In this document: in pieces, positions 33,575 to 44,600 of the stretch
Numbering within the stretch: position 1 is the stretch's first letter
Layout: every line of letters begins with the position of its first letter
Origin: Corinectria fuckeliana
Lineage: Eukaryota; Ascomycota; Sordariomycetes; Hypocreales; Nectriaceae
DNA: 64,000 nt
Direction: 5' to 3'
Assembly (NCBI GenBank): GCA_019137255.1
Contig: WPDH01000060.1
Coordinates: forward strand, 62,001 to 126,000
Notes under the pieces: model-generated
What the model was told of the DNA's origin: nothing
Database searches by the model: none
Seen by the model: only the letters and a program-made list of their open reading frames with translations
Translations under genes and position numbers: made by a program

Positions 33575-34651
33575 GTGCTCGAGCCGCTGCTCTATCGATT
33601 CATCGTCATGTCCGAAGCCACGGATATTACGCACTTATTTCTCCTCTTGGCCCAGAACCCACGACTTCGCCGGCATGTGCATCACATTAGTTGCCTCTCT
33701 CGCCTGGTCTGGGGTGCACGAGACGAGTCCACCTTGGCGACAAAGATGTGGGAAGAACGCTGCGACTTGTCAATGAGCCCCAAGGCTCTGATGCAGCACG
33801 CTGGGTTTGACCTGGCCAAGTGGGTGACGGGTGGCCTTGTGAACATTGACGACACCGCCAAAGCCGCCCTTCAGAAAAATCCTTTTGTCAAGTTCATGTT
33901 GGGCTGCGTGCTTGTCATGGCCCCAGAAGCCGAGACGCTCTACCTCGATCGCTACGACGTAGATGAGGAGGGCTCGACCGACATGGTCGGCGATATCCTC
34001 ACGTACGCAGCCTCATCCCGCGGCTACCCCGTCATGCCCAAGTTGCGGGCCTTGGAGTTCAGCATAGAAGGAAGTGAGGGGCATGGCAGATGCATCGACA
34101 TCCTCATTCCTTGCGCTGACTTGTGGATGAATCTACGCACGCTTATCGTCAACAATGCTGACTTCGATGACGGCTTCATCTGGATGATGGGCATGGGTTA
34201 TTTGACTCGCAATCTTCCTGTCGAAGAGCTGTACGTCCGTGGTGACGCGAACGCCTGGCCATACGCAAACACCAAACGGTACGCTGGCCGCAGGTGTCGC
34301 TTCGCAGGCCAAATATTTACCAACTTGCGCCTCCTCGACATCGACTATCCTGACGACGAAGAGCGTGTCCACGACGGCTCGGAGATGCTCAAACACTTTC
34401 TTTCGATTATCGGTGGCGCTCCAGAGACCCTCCGTCTAAATCGTCATACCTTCCCGACTGCGCTACTGAATTCAGCTGTGCACCCCCGCCTCAAGGAACT
34501 GGTCGCCAAGGAGTGCTTCGAAATGCGAGATGTGCCCACCGCCGACGAGCTCAAAGACGCACTGGCGAAGCTCTACCACGAGGGCGAGTTTTGCGTTCCC
34601 AACTTGGAAAGGATGCAGGTCAATGGGGCCAAGATGACAATCGAACACTAG
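33575..34651 (+). CDS. F-box/LRR-like protein lacking its F-box
   Basis: The frame is open from 33557 (after a TAG) to a TAG at 34649. The first ATG is at 33608 (347 codons); the GTG at 33575 is shown as the possible earlier extent. The opening residues VLEPLLYRFIVMSE match the segment that normally follows the F-box in fungal F-box/LRR proteins. Later segments resemble irregular leucine-rich repeats (LRALEFSIEG, NLRTLIVNNADF, PVEELYVRG, NLRLLDIDYP, PETLRLNRHTF, RLKELVAKECFEMRD). No F-box-coding sequence was found upstream on either strand within 400 bp. It is therefore either a 5'-truncated relic still open over 1 kb, or a gene whose first exon I cannot find. Function would be SCF substrate recognition if complete. 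Confidence 0.6.
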   Translation: MLEPLLYRFIVMSEATDITHLFLLLAQNPRLRRHVHHISCLSRLVWGARDESTLATKMWEERCDLSMSPKALMQHAGFDLAKWVTGGLVNIDDTAKAALQKNPFVKFMLGCVLVMAPEAETLYLDRYDVDEEGSTDMVGDILTYAASSRGYPVMPKLRALEFSIEGSEGHGRCIDILIPCADLWMNLRTLIVNNADFDDGFIWMMGMGYLTRNLPVEELYVRGDANAWPYANTKRYAGRRCRFAGQIFTNLRLLDIDYPDDEERVHDGSEMLKHFLSIIGGAPETLRLNRHTFPTALLNSAVHPRLKELVAKECFEMRDVPTADELKDALAKLYHEGEFCVPNLERMQVNGAKMTIEH

Positions 34652-35205
34652 GGTCTGCGGCGCACAACGAGGTACTCGGAATGAACATAGGGTGGTCACT
34701 GAGGAAGAAGCCTGGAGGATAGCGTACAGAAACCCCAATGCCATCGAGATGCGAACGGAAGGAGGATCTCCCGATTGAGGCCGATTCGGATGATTGAGGT
34801 CAGAGAGGAACTGGTTGCTCTGTTTTACCGTGGGATGGGATAATGCGCCACTAGCTTACTCAATTCGAGGGAAATCTTGGAATGGTTTCAATATCTTTGC
34901 CTGACATGTACTCTGCAAACCCCGGATAAACTAAATTTCCACCTGAGGCACGGGCCGCACATGGATGTCATTGCGGGGCAGCGCTCCCTAGCCCCGAGCT
35001 TCTCCCGCCTGCCTGGGAGCTCGACCCCTCCAACACCTCACATCTCCAACACCACTGGTGGTGAACGAGATTCATCGTCATCTTCTTCCTAAAACCGTTC
35101 TACCGCTCTGGAACCTTCGGACTGCTTCCCCGTCGGCCATCCATCTCCTGGCACATGCTTTGAAGCCTCCGCTTTTCCCCACCCCCCACCACGAAGCTGC
35201 CCAGC
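34652..35205. promoter_or_regulatory. Intergenic region upstream of CAND1
   Basis: 554 bp in tandem orientation. The final 200 bp are C/T-rich as in a 5' UTR. No motif is assigned. Confidence 0.4.
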
Positions 35206-38200
35206 ATGGCTTCTTCCACCATCAACGCCACGCCTCAGGCCGTGATGGGCCATGTCCAGAAGCTCAGCGATACCGACCCGGACTTTCGGTTCATGTCTTT
35301 GAACGACTTGCTGCAGCTTCTGACGCACGCAAAGCCCGATTTCCTCCACCATGATTACAACATTGCGGCTCGTACTGTGGATAGTATCATCAAGACCCTC
35401 GATGACCAAAATGGCGAGGTTCAGAACCTGGCAATCAAATGGTATGTTTCTTAGGAGTCGCCAGTTCTGGATGAGGAGCTAATCACATCTTCCAAGTCTG
35501 GGCCCTCTCGTGGGCAAAGTCCCTACACCGATTATCGCCCCGATGATTGAGAAACTCTCGTCCCTTAAGCTCAAGAACTCGGTGGACAATGCGGTTCCCT
35601 CTTTGGCCCTACGATCCGTCATCATCGCCCTTCCCCGCCCCGTCCCGGGCATCTCGCCCGCGTCCGATGTCCGAGAAGCATACAATGCCGTTAGTCGCGT
35701 GCTTATCCCCCGGCTGATTGGACCCGGCCCCAAGACCCATGTTCCCAAGAACGCAAAGGTTACGCTCCCTCCCGTTCCGGAAGGCTTGCTACAGAACGAG
35801 GGAGACCTCAACGCCGAGGCCGTCGATGTGTTGATAGAGGTCGTTCGATGTTTCGGCCCCATGCTCGACCAACTCGAGGTCGAAGCCATGCAGGAGGTTG
35901 TCATTCAACTCCTCGAGAGTGAGAAGGGATCGTCAGTGGTCAAGAAGCGTGCTGTTGTCGCCATTTCGATGCTTGCCGTATACCTCTCTGATAAGCATCT
36001 AGAGGACGTGGTCAACCGGATAACGGCGAGCCTCTCTCATCAGACCAGCAGTGCCGTCACACGACGTCTTTACATCTCGATTCTTGGAAGCATGGCGAGG
36101 TCTATTCCTGCTAGGTTCGGACCTCACCTTCCCAAGGCTGCCCCTTTCATCCTCAAGGCTCTCAGCGAGGACGAGCTGCAACAGCACTTGGAGCAGCTGA
36201 GCGATGGCGACGACCTTGGCCAGGAGTTCAACGACGTTCGGGAGGCTGCCCTGGTGGCTCTGGAGGCTTTCCTGGCATCCTGCCCGCAGGAAATGCGCCC
36301 CTTTACCGACGACACGATGGGTTCTTGCCTTCGGTTCCTCAAATACGACCCCAACTATTCCATGGACGACGACGACGAGGATATGGAGATTGACGAGGAC
36401 GAGGACGAGGCCGACGACGACGACGAGTTCGATGCCGACGATGGATTCGAGGATGACGACGACGATGCCAGCTGGAAGGTCCGAAGATGCGCCACCAAGA
36501 CCTTGTACACTCTCATTGCCACTCGTGGCAGCGGCGATCTCCTCGAAAACGGCCTGCTGTACAGCCAGGCCGCGCCGGTTCTCATCAAGCGCATCGACGA
36601 GAGAGAGGAAAACGTACGCCTAGAAATTGTCTCCGCACTTTCTCTGCTTGTTCGCAAGACTGGAGAAGGACTTGACACGCCGGACCTGTCGCTCGACGAC
36701 TACGAACCAGAATCCGAGTCGCGGATACCCCTCAGCCGCAAACGAAGACGACAAAGCAGCGGCGGTGCCGGTACTGCCTCCAAGTTCATGGCTGGCTCTG
36801 GTCTTGCTTCGCCTGTGCTCGAAAAGGTCCCTGCAACCGGCCCACGAGCCGACCTCGCTCGTCTCACGCCAGTCATTGTCAAGGCCATCACCAAGCAGCT
36901 AAAGGGAAAGACCATCCCCACCAAGCAAGCTGTCGTCAGCCTTCTCGACGACATAGTCTCGGTCCAACATGGCGGCTTGGCCGAATATTTCGACGAAGCC
37001 ATCAGCCCTATTATTGAAGCCATCAAACCCACTGGTGCTGGCTCCGTTTCGACATCCCTATCTTCTGCGGGTGGATCCGCTTCAGCCACGCCCAGTACTC
37101 TCCGAATAGCCGCCCTGAAGCTCATCAGCGACATCTCCAAGACCCACTCGTCGTCTATTCTTCAGCCCTACTTGACCAAGATCGTCGCCGGAGTTGCTGC
37201 GGCTGTTCACGACCGCTTCTACAAGATCTCAAGCGAAGCTATCCGCACCGTCGAGGAGCTTGTTAAGACCATCACTCCCCCAAGGTCGCGCAACACCGGC
37301 TTCAAGTACAAGGACGAGCTGGAGAAGCTTTACGATGTTATCCTGGACCGGTCCTCTGCCAACGATGCCGACGCCGAGGTTCGCCAGCGGGCCATTCATG
37401 CCCTCGGAGTGCTCATCTCCCGAACATCCAGCGTGGAGGGCTCGACCCTTCTCCCGGCAAGCAAGCGCAAAGCGGCTCTGAATGTCCTCCAAGAGCGCCT
37501 GAAGAACGAGACTACTCGGTTGGCGGCTGTTCGGGCCGTCGACAGTGTTGCTGCGTTTTCGAAGAGCCCCGGCCAGCTCGAGAAGGGTTGGATCCAGGAT
37601 GTTGCCCTGGAGCTCTCTGCTCAGCTGCGCAAAGCGAACAGAGCCCTGCGAGGATCCAGCGTCGTGGCACTCAAACATCTCGTGCTCTCAAGCGCCACCA
37701 AGGGCCAGCTGGAACCATCGACCGTCGAAGGAATCGTTTCGGCTTTGAGGCCCGTCGTCACTCACAGTGATACGCACCTTCTCGGCCCGTCTCTTCTGAT
37801 CCTAGCCAAGCTTGTAACCGAGCATCCCGACCTCGTCGTGACGGCCGACATGACCACCTCGCTCTGCGAGCTCCTCAAGTCCCACTTCGCGAGCATTGTG
37901 CTTGAGCAGCTACTGGAGCTGATCAGTAGCATCGGCGAAAGTGGTGCCGGCCAGCCTCTCATGCATGGCCTACTCAAGGACGTCAGTGTCTCGGGCGATC
38001 CGGGGGTCGTTGGCAAGGTAATAGGAACCCTTCTCGTGACCGGGGGCGAATCGGCCGGCGTGAAGCTGGACAGCTTTGTGGAGGAGCTACGGACGAGTGC
38101 GAAAGGAAACGACGATGCTCGCGTAAGCCTTGCTCTCGCGGTCCTGGGCGAGGCTGGAATGAGGCTTGGCATCAAGTCGCCCCTCAAGCCCGCACTCTTC

Positions 38201-39427
38201 TTGGAGCAGTTCCACGCAGAGCCCGACAAGGTCTCCCTTTCCGCCGCAATCGCCCTTGGCAGAGCTGGCTCTGGTAACGTCCCCGAATTCCTGCCGGTGA
38301 TACTCGAGACCATGCAGAAGGGAGGAAACACCCAATACCTGCTCATCCAGTCTATCAAGGAGATCCTGCAGTCAATCTCAGCCCAGTCCACCGATCTACG
38401 GACATATGCCCCGGCCATCTGGGATCAACTCTTGAAGGCATCCGACAATGCTGACAACAAGGTGGTGTGCGCCGAGTGTGCCGGACGTCTCGTCACCCTT
38501 GACCCCACTGTGTTTATGCCTCGTCTCCAGGTAAGTGACCGATGCGACTGCCCCTCGACATGTCTAACGAAGTCTAGACCCTGCTTAGGAACCAGTCCTC
38601 GGGCGTGCGCGGAATGGCTGTCCAAGCCGTGCGCTACACTCTTCCCGAAAGCGACGAGGCCTTTGATTCGTTGCTCCGAAATGTTCTCATCGACATGCTG
38701 CTCGTCATGCTCCAAGACTCGGACATGGACATTCGCCGCCTGGCAATGACGACACTTACCACGGCTGCACGAAACAAGCCTGACCTGATTCACCCCCATC
38801 TCGGCGAGTTGATGCCGTATGTCTTGAAGGAGTCGGTGATCAAGAAGGAGCTTGTCAGGGAAGTCATGATGGGCCCGTTCAAGCACACTGTGGATGACGG
38901 GCTTGAAGTCCGCAAGGTAGGCACTCCTCCGGAGCTGGTTGATGGAGGCTAACCAGCAACAGAGCGCGTATGAAACCCTTTACGCCCTCATGGAAACCGC
39001 CTTTAGCCGTATCAATAACATTGATTTCTACGATCGTGTCGTGGAGGGGTTGAAGGACGACAACGATATCCGCCAGCTCTGCAACCTCATGGTCACCAAG
39101 CTGATTTCGATCGACCCCGACGAGACGACCCGGCGACTCAACTCGATCGCGGAGGCGTACCGTTCAGTTCTGTCTGTGAAGCTCAAGGACAACGCGGTCA
39201 AGCAAGATCTCGAGAAGCAGGAGGAGGCGAACAAGAGCATCCTCAGAGTGACGCTACTGCTGGGCGAGAAGATGAAGGCCATTACGGGCAACGCTGGAGC
39301 GGCGACCAGTAATGCAGGCGCTGCGGGGGTGTGGACCGCGTATTGGGAGTGGGTGAATAAGGAATTCGAGAAGCAATTGAGAGGCTTGCGAGAGGAGAAT
39401 AGCCAATTGCAGACACGGATGGTTTGA
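35206..39427 (+). CDS. CAND1: Cullin-associated NEDD8-dissociated protein 1 (CAND1)
   Basis: Exchange factor for SCF ubiquitin ligases: binds un-neddylated cullins and swaps substrate receptors. Exons are 35206-35441, 35497-38530, 38578-38916 and 38963-39427 (introns 55, 47 and 46 nt), giving 1357 aa, longer than the roughly 1230 aa animal protein. The N-terminus has the CAND signature MSLNDLLQLL and VQNLAIKWCLGPLVGKV. HEAT repeats run throughout. A long Asp/Glu insertion (about 367-402) sits in the N-terminal third and a Ser/Gly-rich loop occurs near 495-510. The C-terminal half ends with the TIP120 block TLLRNQSSGVRGMAVQAVRYTL ... DDGLEVRKSAYETLYALMETAF. All parts are in one gene, unlike the split candA-N/candA-C pair known from Aspergillus nidulans. 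Confidence 0.95.
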
Positions 39428-39711
39428 TGGAGATGCTAGCATGCATGTAAATAACACTTGCCCGAGGTCTGCTCAGGTGCTCGGTTGTACTGGGATGCTC
39501 TAGCGGGAACATGAGTTCCCGCCTTCTCACCGGCTTGTTTAGTCCGAGTTTTGTTCCCAGACTAGGAGCCTCAGACAATCCTAATGCTGCATTACCACTT
39601 AATGTCGTGGTTTTGACTTTTAAAAGACGAACAAGTATGCCTGCTCTAGTGCTTTCATTTAAGGTGTTGTACTTGACTCTTCTCACAAGCCCATGACTTG
39701 AGTTTGCCTGC
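39428..39711. other. Convergent intergenic region
   Basis: Short spacer between the CAND1 and JEN1-type stops. Nothing recognisable. Confidence 0.4.
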
Positions 39712-41370
39712 TCAAGAGGCTTCCTTTCGCTCTTCCAGCTCAACGTTGGAACGGTCCTCCAGCTCAACCTTGTCGATGCTTCCAGTCTCCACGTCCTTGT
39801 GGGGAACGACCTCCTGCATACCAGCGACGGCATTCTCAAAGCGACGGCCGCGCTTCTCGGGACCAAGCATGGTGGTGACGATGATCCCGATGGCGATGAT
39901 GGCCGTGGCAATGCCCATGACGGGCCCGTACGCCTCGACCCTGTCGCCGTTGTCGAGCGTCACAAACGTCTTCTCGGAGATGGCGTTGACGATCTGGGCA
40001 GAGGGCGACGAGATCATGTTGCCGACCTGGTAGGTGACGCCGGGGAACGAGGATCGGAACGCCGGCGGCGACAGCTCGTTGAGGTGGATGGGGATGACGC
40101 CCCAGGCGCCCTGGACGAAGAACTGCATGAAGAAGCCCGAGGCGCTGAGGCTCCGCTCGCCCTCGGGGAGGATCCAGGCGGGGATGAGGAGGGCCGACAC
40201 GAAGGCGGAGGCGATGATGGCGCGTCTGCGGCCGACGAACTGGCTGAGGTAGCCGATGACGGTGCCGCCGACGCAGGCGCCGACCTTCATCATGATGGAG
40301 GCGCGCGAGGCGCCGGCGTTGGCCAGCTCCTTCTGCTCGAGCATGAAGGTGGTGTAGGAGTCCTGGGACGTGTGCGAGTAGTAGTTGAACCACGTCATGA
40401 GGATGACGCAGTAGACGCACATCTTCCACTCCTGGACGAGCATCTTCCGGCAGTCGCGCCAGAAGGCGCCGGGGGACGACGTCTTGCTGCCCCGGGCCTT
40501 GGCGTCGAGGAACTGCTGGGACTCGGGGAAGAAGATGCGAACGATGCCGACGGCGATGGAGATGCCGGCTGCGAGCGAGACGGGTCAGTTTCAGCCGGCA
40601 TACGGTTTGATTGTCAACCCGCAAAGGGCAACTTACCGGCGATCCAGAAAACCGTCTTCCAGGTGTCGACGGCGCCGCCGACGCCGAGGTTGGCGCACGC
40701 TGCCAAGACGTAGCCAAACGAGTACCCCTGCTGCAGAATGCCCGACATCAAGCCTCTGGCGTTGGCGCTGCACCGATGTTAGAACGGGTAGCGATTGGAA
40801 GCCGGGCACAGCTCGAAAGACTCACGGGCACTGTTCCAGCGCCATGGCGATGGCGTTTCCGTACACCCCGCCCATGAACAGGCCGAACAGGCTCCGGACG
40901 GCCAGGAACTGCGAAAAGGTGGCACTGTAGATGGTGGCAATCTGCAGCAGGCCGAGGACGACCATGTTGAAGACCATGGGCCACTTGCGGCCCCAGCGGT
41001 CGCCGGCCAGGCCGAAGACGGCGGCGCCGATGGAGCGGAGGAGCAGCGTGAGGGTGATGGCGGTGGTGACGGCCGTCTTGCTGGTGTCGTAGTACTTGGC
41101 CAGCTTGACGGTCTGGATGGAGAGGGCGTGGAAGTCGAAGGCGTCGGCGGTCCAGGCGGTGAAGCCGACGACGAAGAAGACCCAGTCCTTGGCCGAGAGC
41201 TGGGCCATGAGGGCGATGGGGTTCTGGATGGGGTCCGGGTCGTGCCACTCCGTCGCCGTCTCGCCGTGCTCGTTGACGACGACGACGCGCTGCTTCCAGA
41301 CGAAGAGGTCGCCGAAGGACTGCTTGGCCGTGGCCACGATGCCTTTGGCGAGAGGGTCGGCAGCCTCCAT
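39712..41370 (-). CDS. JEN1-type monocarboxylate/dicarboxylate:H+ symporter (MFS)
   Basis: Plasma-membrane carrier for lactate, pyruvate, acetate or related acids. Exons are 40826-41370, 40637-40767 and 39712-40568 (introns 58 and 68 nt), giving 510 aa. Family marks are the first membrane segment FFVVGFTAWTADAFDFHALSIQ, the MFS loop GDRWGRKWPMV, and the Jen1 signature N-x-x-S/T-H-x-S/T-Q-D-x-x-x-T, here NYYSHTSQDSYTT starting at about residue 287. About ten to twelve hydrophobic segments are visible. The tail after 465 is charged (KVELEDRSNVELEERKEAS) with Lys and Glu that could be arrestin/ubiquitin targets. In relatives this family is glucose-repressed and lactate-induced. The next gene on the other side of a 3.2-kb gap is a 2-hydroxyacid oxidase, which fits lactate use. 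Substrate is inferred, not shown. Confidence 0.9.
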
Positions 41371-44300
41371 GGAGGGATGAGGGATGAGGGAAGAAGGATG
41401 GAAGCAGAAAGGACCTGTTTGTGTAAAGTTTTCTTGGATACTTCGGGGAAGAAGGCCTATAGAAGACGTCCAGAACTCTCTCCCTTTCTTCTAGGTTTCT
41501 GGGGAGACGGACACTCTTTTGTACTGTATCCTATGCCATCGGTACCGATGTACGAGCCGGGTTGTCGGCAGAACCCCCAAGGTGCAACCCCAGACGTTGT
41601 GGTCGTCCATCGCAGCACACGGTAGGATCCTGATGGAGCGAGATCCCTGGCAACGACGGCGTCGCCAAGGCAAGCAGGGCCAGGATTAAAGAGAAGAGAG
41701 AGAACTTCCCCGCAACTACTGATCTCTCATCGTAACGGACGGGGGATGGGCCACGGAATGACCATGGCGGCATGCGGGGAATCACGGGCTGGCCCTACGC
41801 ATCCCAGGATGAGGCCATGCAAGGATGACGGACGAATGAAATCAACGCAAGACGGAAAAGCGCCGTTGCGCCGATCCCCGGATGCAACGATAGTCTGACC
41901 AGTTTCTTAATCAAAGTGATTAACCTTCTCGTTAAGGTTGCACCGTGCAAGCTACTGGGGGATACGCCCGGGGCCTAGAACATTGCGGGACCGGGAGTTG
42001 TGCAGAAGCACATGCATCCGTCCACTTCTTCGCTCTTCAACCATGCAATCGTTGGGCATTCTGCAGCGCATTGCACAAGGACCCCCCTTCGTAACGTTTC
42101 ATCACGCGTGGGCTCTCGACGGATGCAGCTCGCCAACAGAGGGATCGTCGTCGCCGGTACTTGTGTTCAGGTCAAGCGGGCGAGAGTGCCGCCGAGAGTC
42201 GCCCGAACGACTTGGCGTAATCACCACGACCTCCATCCCGACGCGAGGTTGGGGAGTGAGCACTAAGGACGGGATAAGCATCTGCTTCTGGAGGCCTTGT
42301 CCAAGTTATCCGAGGTTAGCTCTATCGTCCGCCGATCCGGGGTAACAATCTGGGGGCCGACGGTTGGTGCTGCTTCACACCGTCTGCCAACATCCTTGAT
42401 CCCGAGTGCTCATGCGCGCATAAAAACGAACAAAGATTCCGTCACCCTTGCGAAGCTTATGCTTGCCGTCAGCGGTGTGCATGCAGATGGGCCTTTATCA
42501 AGAACTAACTGGAGAGGTCCTCGTCGCGTATCTACTAGTAGATGGTTTTTGAAAGGTGGGCTGATAATATGGAACGGAACTTGGGTGGCAGTACACATTC
42601 GTCTTGCACCTGGAATCGCAGCTGCTGTGAGACCGCAGGATACATCCCTCGTGAATATGTGACGAGCCTTCTTATCGAGGAAATCAAGTACGGACAAGAC
42701 ATGATCATACCCTGACACCGCCGTACCATCTTGCAATCATCCTTGTACTTTTATCCCTCATTGTCACACTTCCCGGTTACAACACTCATCCAGTCTATCT
42801 GTTCGTGTTTGGGCCAGCTCGCATTTTTCAACCTGGGGGCTCTTCTCCTGCCCAAGACGTCGGAGAGTACTGCGCTGAGGCTGATCTTGCCGTGTTTCTA
42901 GTGCTTCCGCCACTAACGATTAAGCATAAATTCTCTATTCTTGCTGTGCGCTAGCCATTTTGACCACCATCTCCTCCCTGCGAAAGGAGAAGCAGTATTT
43001 CATATTCTATGCCGCGGGGTTGCAGTCGGCTCTTTTCCCTGACAAGAGCTGAGACTCCAAGTATTTCAACAGTGCGAATGCCAGGGATCGAAGCGTCTAC
43101 CCGGCACCCACGTGTCGGACGCTCTCAGCACGTGCCCGACAGTTGAGAACCTCTCGGTGGCTGTCCACTCTGTCAGGTAGGGCTGTATCACTAGCACCAG
43201 CGTGCAGACAACAACGTGCTACAAGACCTGCCCTTGAAACAATGCCTTTTCTCTAATTTTGTTTCCACTCCTTTAAGATTTCCTTTAAAAACTCGGATCA
43301 TTCTCTATCGAGTATGATTACTGCCAGCATTGCAAAGACTCGCCGGGTGCGCGGGGCAGAAACGGCCGACGACACCTTCGACAGCTTCTCGGTGGGAAAA
43401 CGGCCCCGTTTCATCCGGACTCTGCTGAACCCCGAGGTTGGAAACGTCGTTGAGGCTTTCAAGATGAGATGCGTGCCTGCATTGCCAAGGAAAAGGGTAA
43501 AAGCTTCGAGCCACGTCCGCCTCGGTCTCGGAGCCGGCCTACTTTGTTTTGTTTTGTTTTTCGGAGAAGCCGCCAAGACGAACAGTCAAGCCACCTTTCA
43601 TCCCGTCGGCGTGGGCTGGGATTCCGACACAAGTGGATAACGCGCGCGGTCACTTGAAAGCTGCGATCCCGGCGCTGTGGAGACGGAAAATTCATGTTTG
43701 CCCAGGACGGAGAATTTGTCAAGCATGGCATGTTCGCCCGTTTCGACCATGGTTGCCGGCCGGCCGGTGATGGCCTCGGAAAATCCAGCTGCCTGGAAAT
43801 GGACTTGTCGTCCGGCATTCGGGTCGAGCACTGGGAGTGAGATTGCAGGATGCGTGAAGAGCCGTCCTATGCTGTCTTTCTGCTAGGACGAGGACTCGAG
43901 GCAAAGGCACACCGTCAAATCAGCTCCTCAATGCTCTGCTCGTTCGTTGGACGAATCTCAAAAAGTGGAGGCCAGGGGCGATGCTTGTGACTGACCAACG
44001 TCTGGAATAGAACAAGTGACCCGGATTCTGTGAAACAAGGCTTTGATCCAACGAAAAGTGACGAATTCTCTAGTCAATGCAAGGCAAAGAAGAAAATGCC
44101 GACGTGTGGTTCTCTTGAAGCATGCGTTCAATTGGGACGCTTCAGCTACCATCGTCAACACGACCTTTCTACTACTCCAAGGTCCAACTCCGTGTAGTAC
44201 TGCCAAACAGTCACTCCGCTGGCTGGCCGGCCCCTGTTTCATCTGCACCAAGGCCTCGTGCCCTCATCTTATCAATCTCATCAGTTGCCGAGCACTCCGG

Positions 44301-44600
44301 TGCCGGGTCCAAACTCCAAACAGGGTAGACAATAGACTAAGGCTGTTCTGACACGCCGTGCCCGCTCCTCATAAAGCTCAGGGCATGACGCTCCACCAGA
44401 ATGCCAAGGAAGTCCCGAAACACTGGGTCGAGTTGACAGGGCTGCCTTTGTATTAATGCCCGTTGCGGCGCTGAGTCTGAGTCTAGTTTGCCTAGACCAT
44501 ACCCTCACTACTTCACCAAAGTCGTTCTTTTCACTCCAAGCCCGGGGGCTCACCTGTCATTCATTTCTTCAAAACACTTCCCAAAGGTCGCACCATCGCA
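41371..44600. other. 3.2-kb gene-poor region between JEN1-type carrier and FMN oxidase
   Basis: The genes on either side are divergent, so both promoters are here. I found no recognisable gene. An open frame at 43314-43640 (MITASIAKTRRVRG...) and nearby frames to about 43880 look mildly gene-like but have no known domain. No repeats or transposon ends are visible. Confidence 0.5.

Noticed and set aside
41371..41960. CreA-type SYGGRG hexamers upstream of the JEN1-type gene
   Set aside because: About five are visible on both strands, close to what I expect by chance at this GC content; glucose repression is known for the family but not shown by this sequence.
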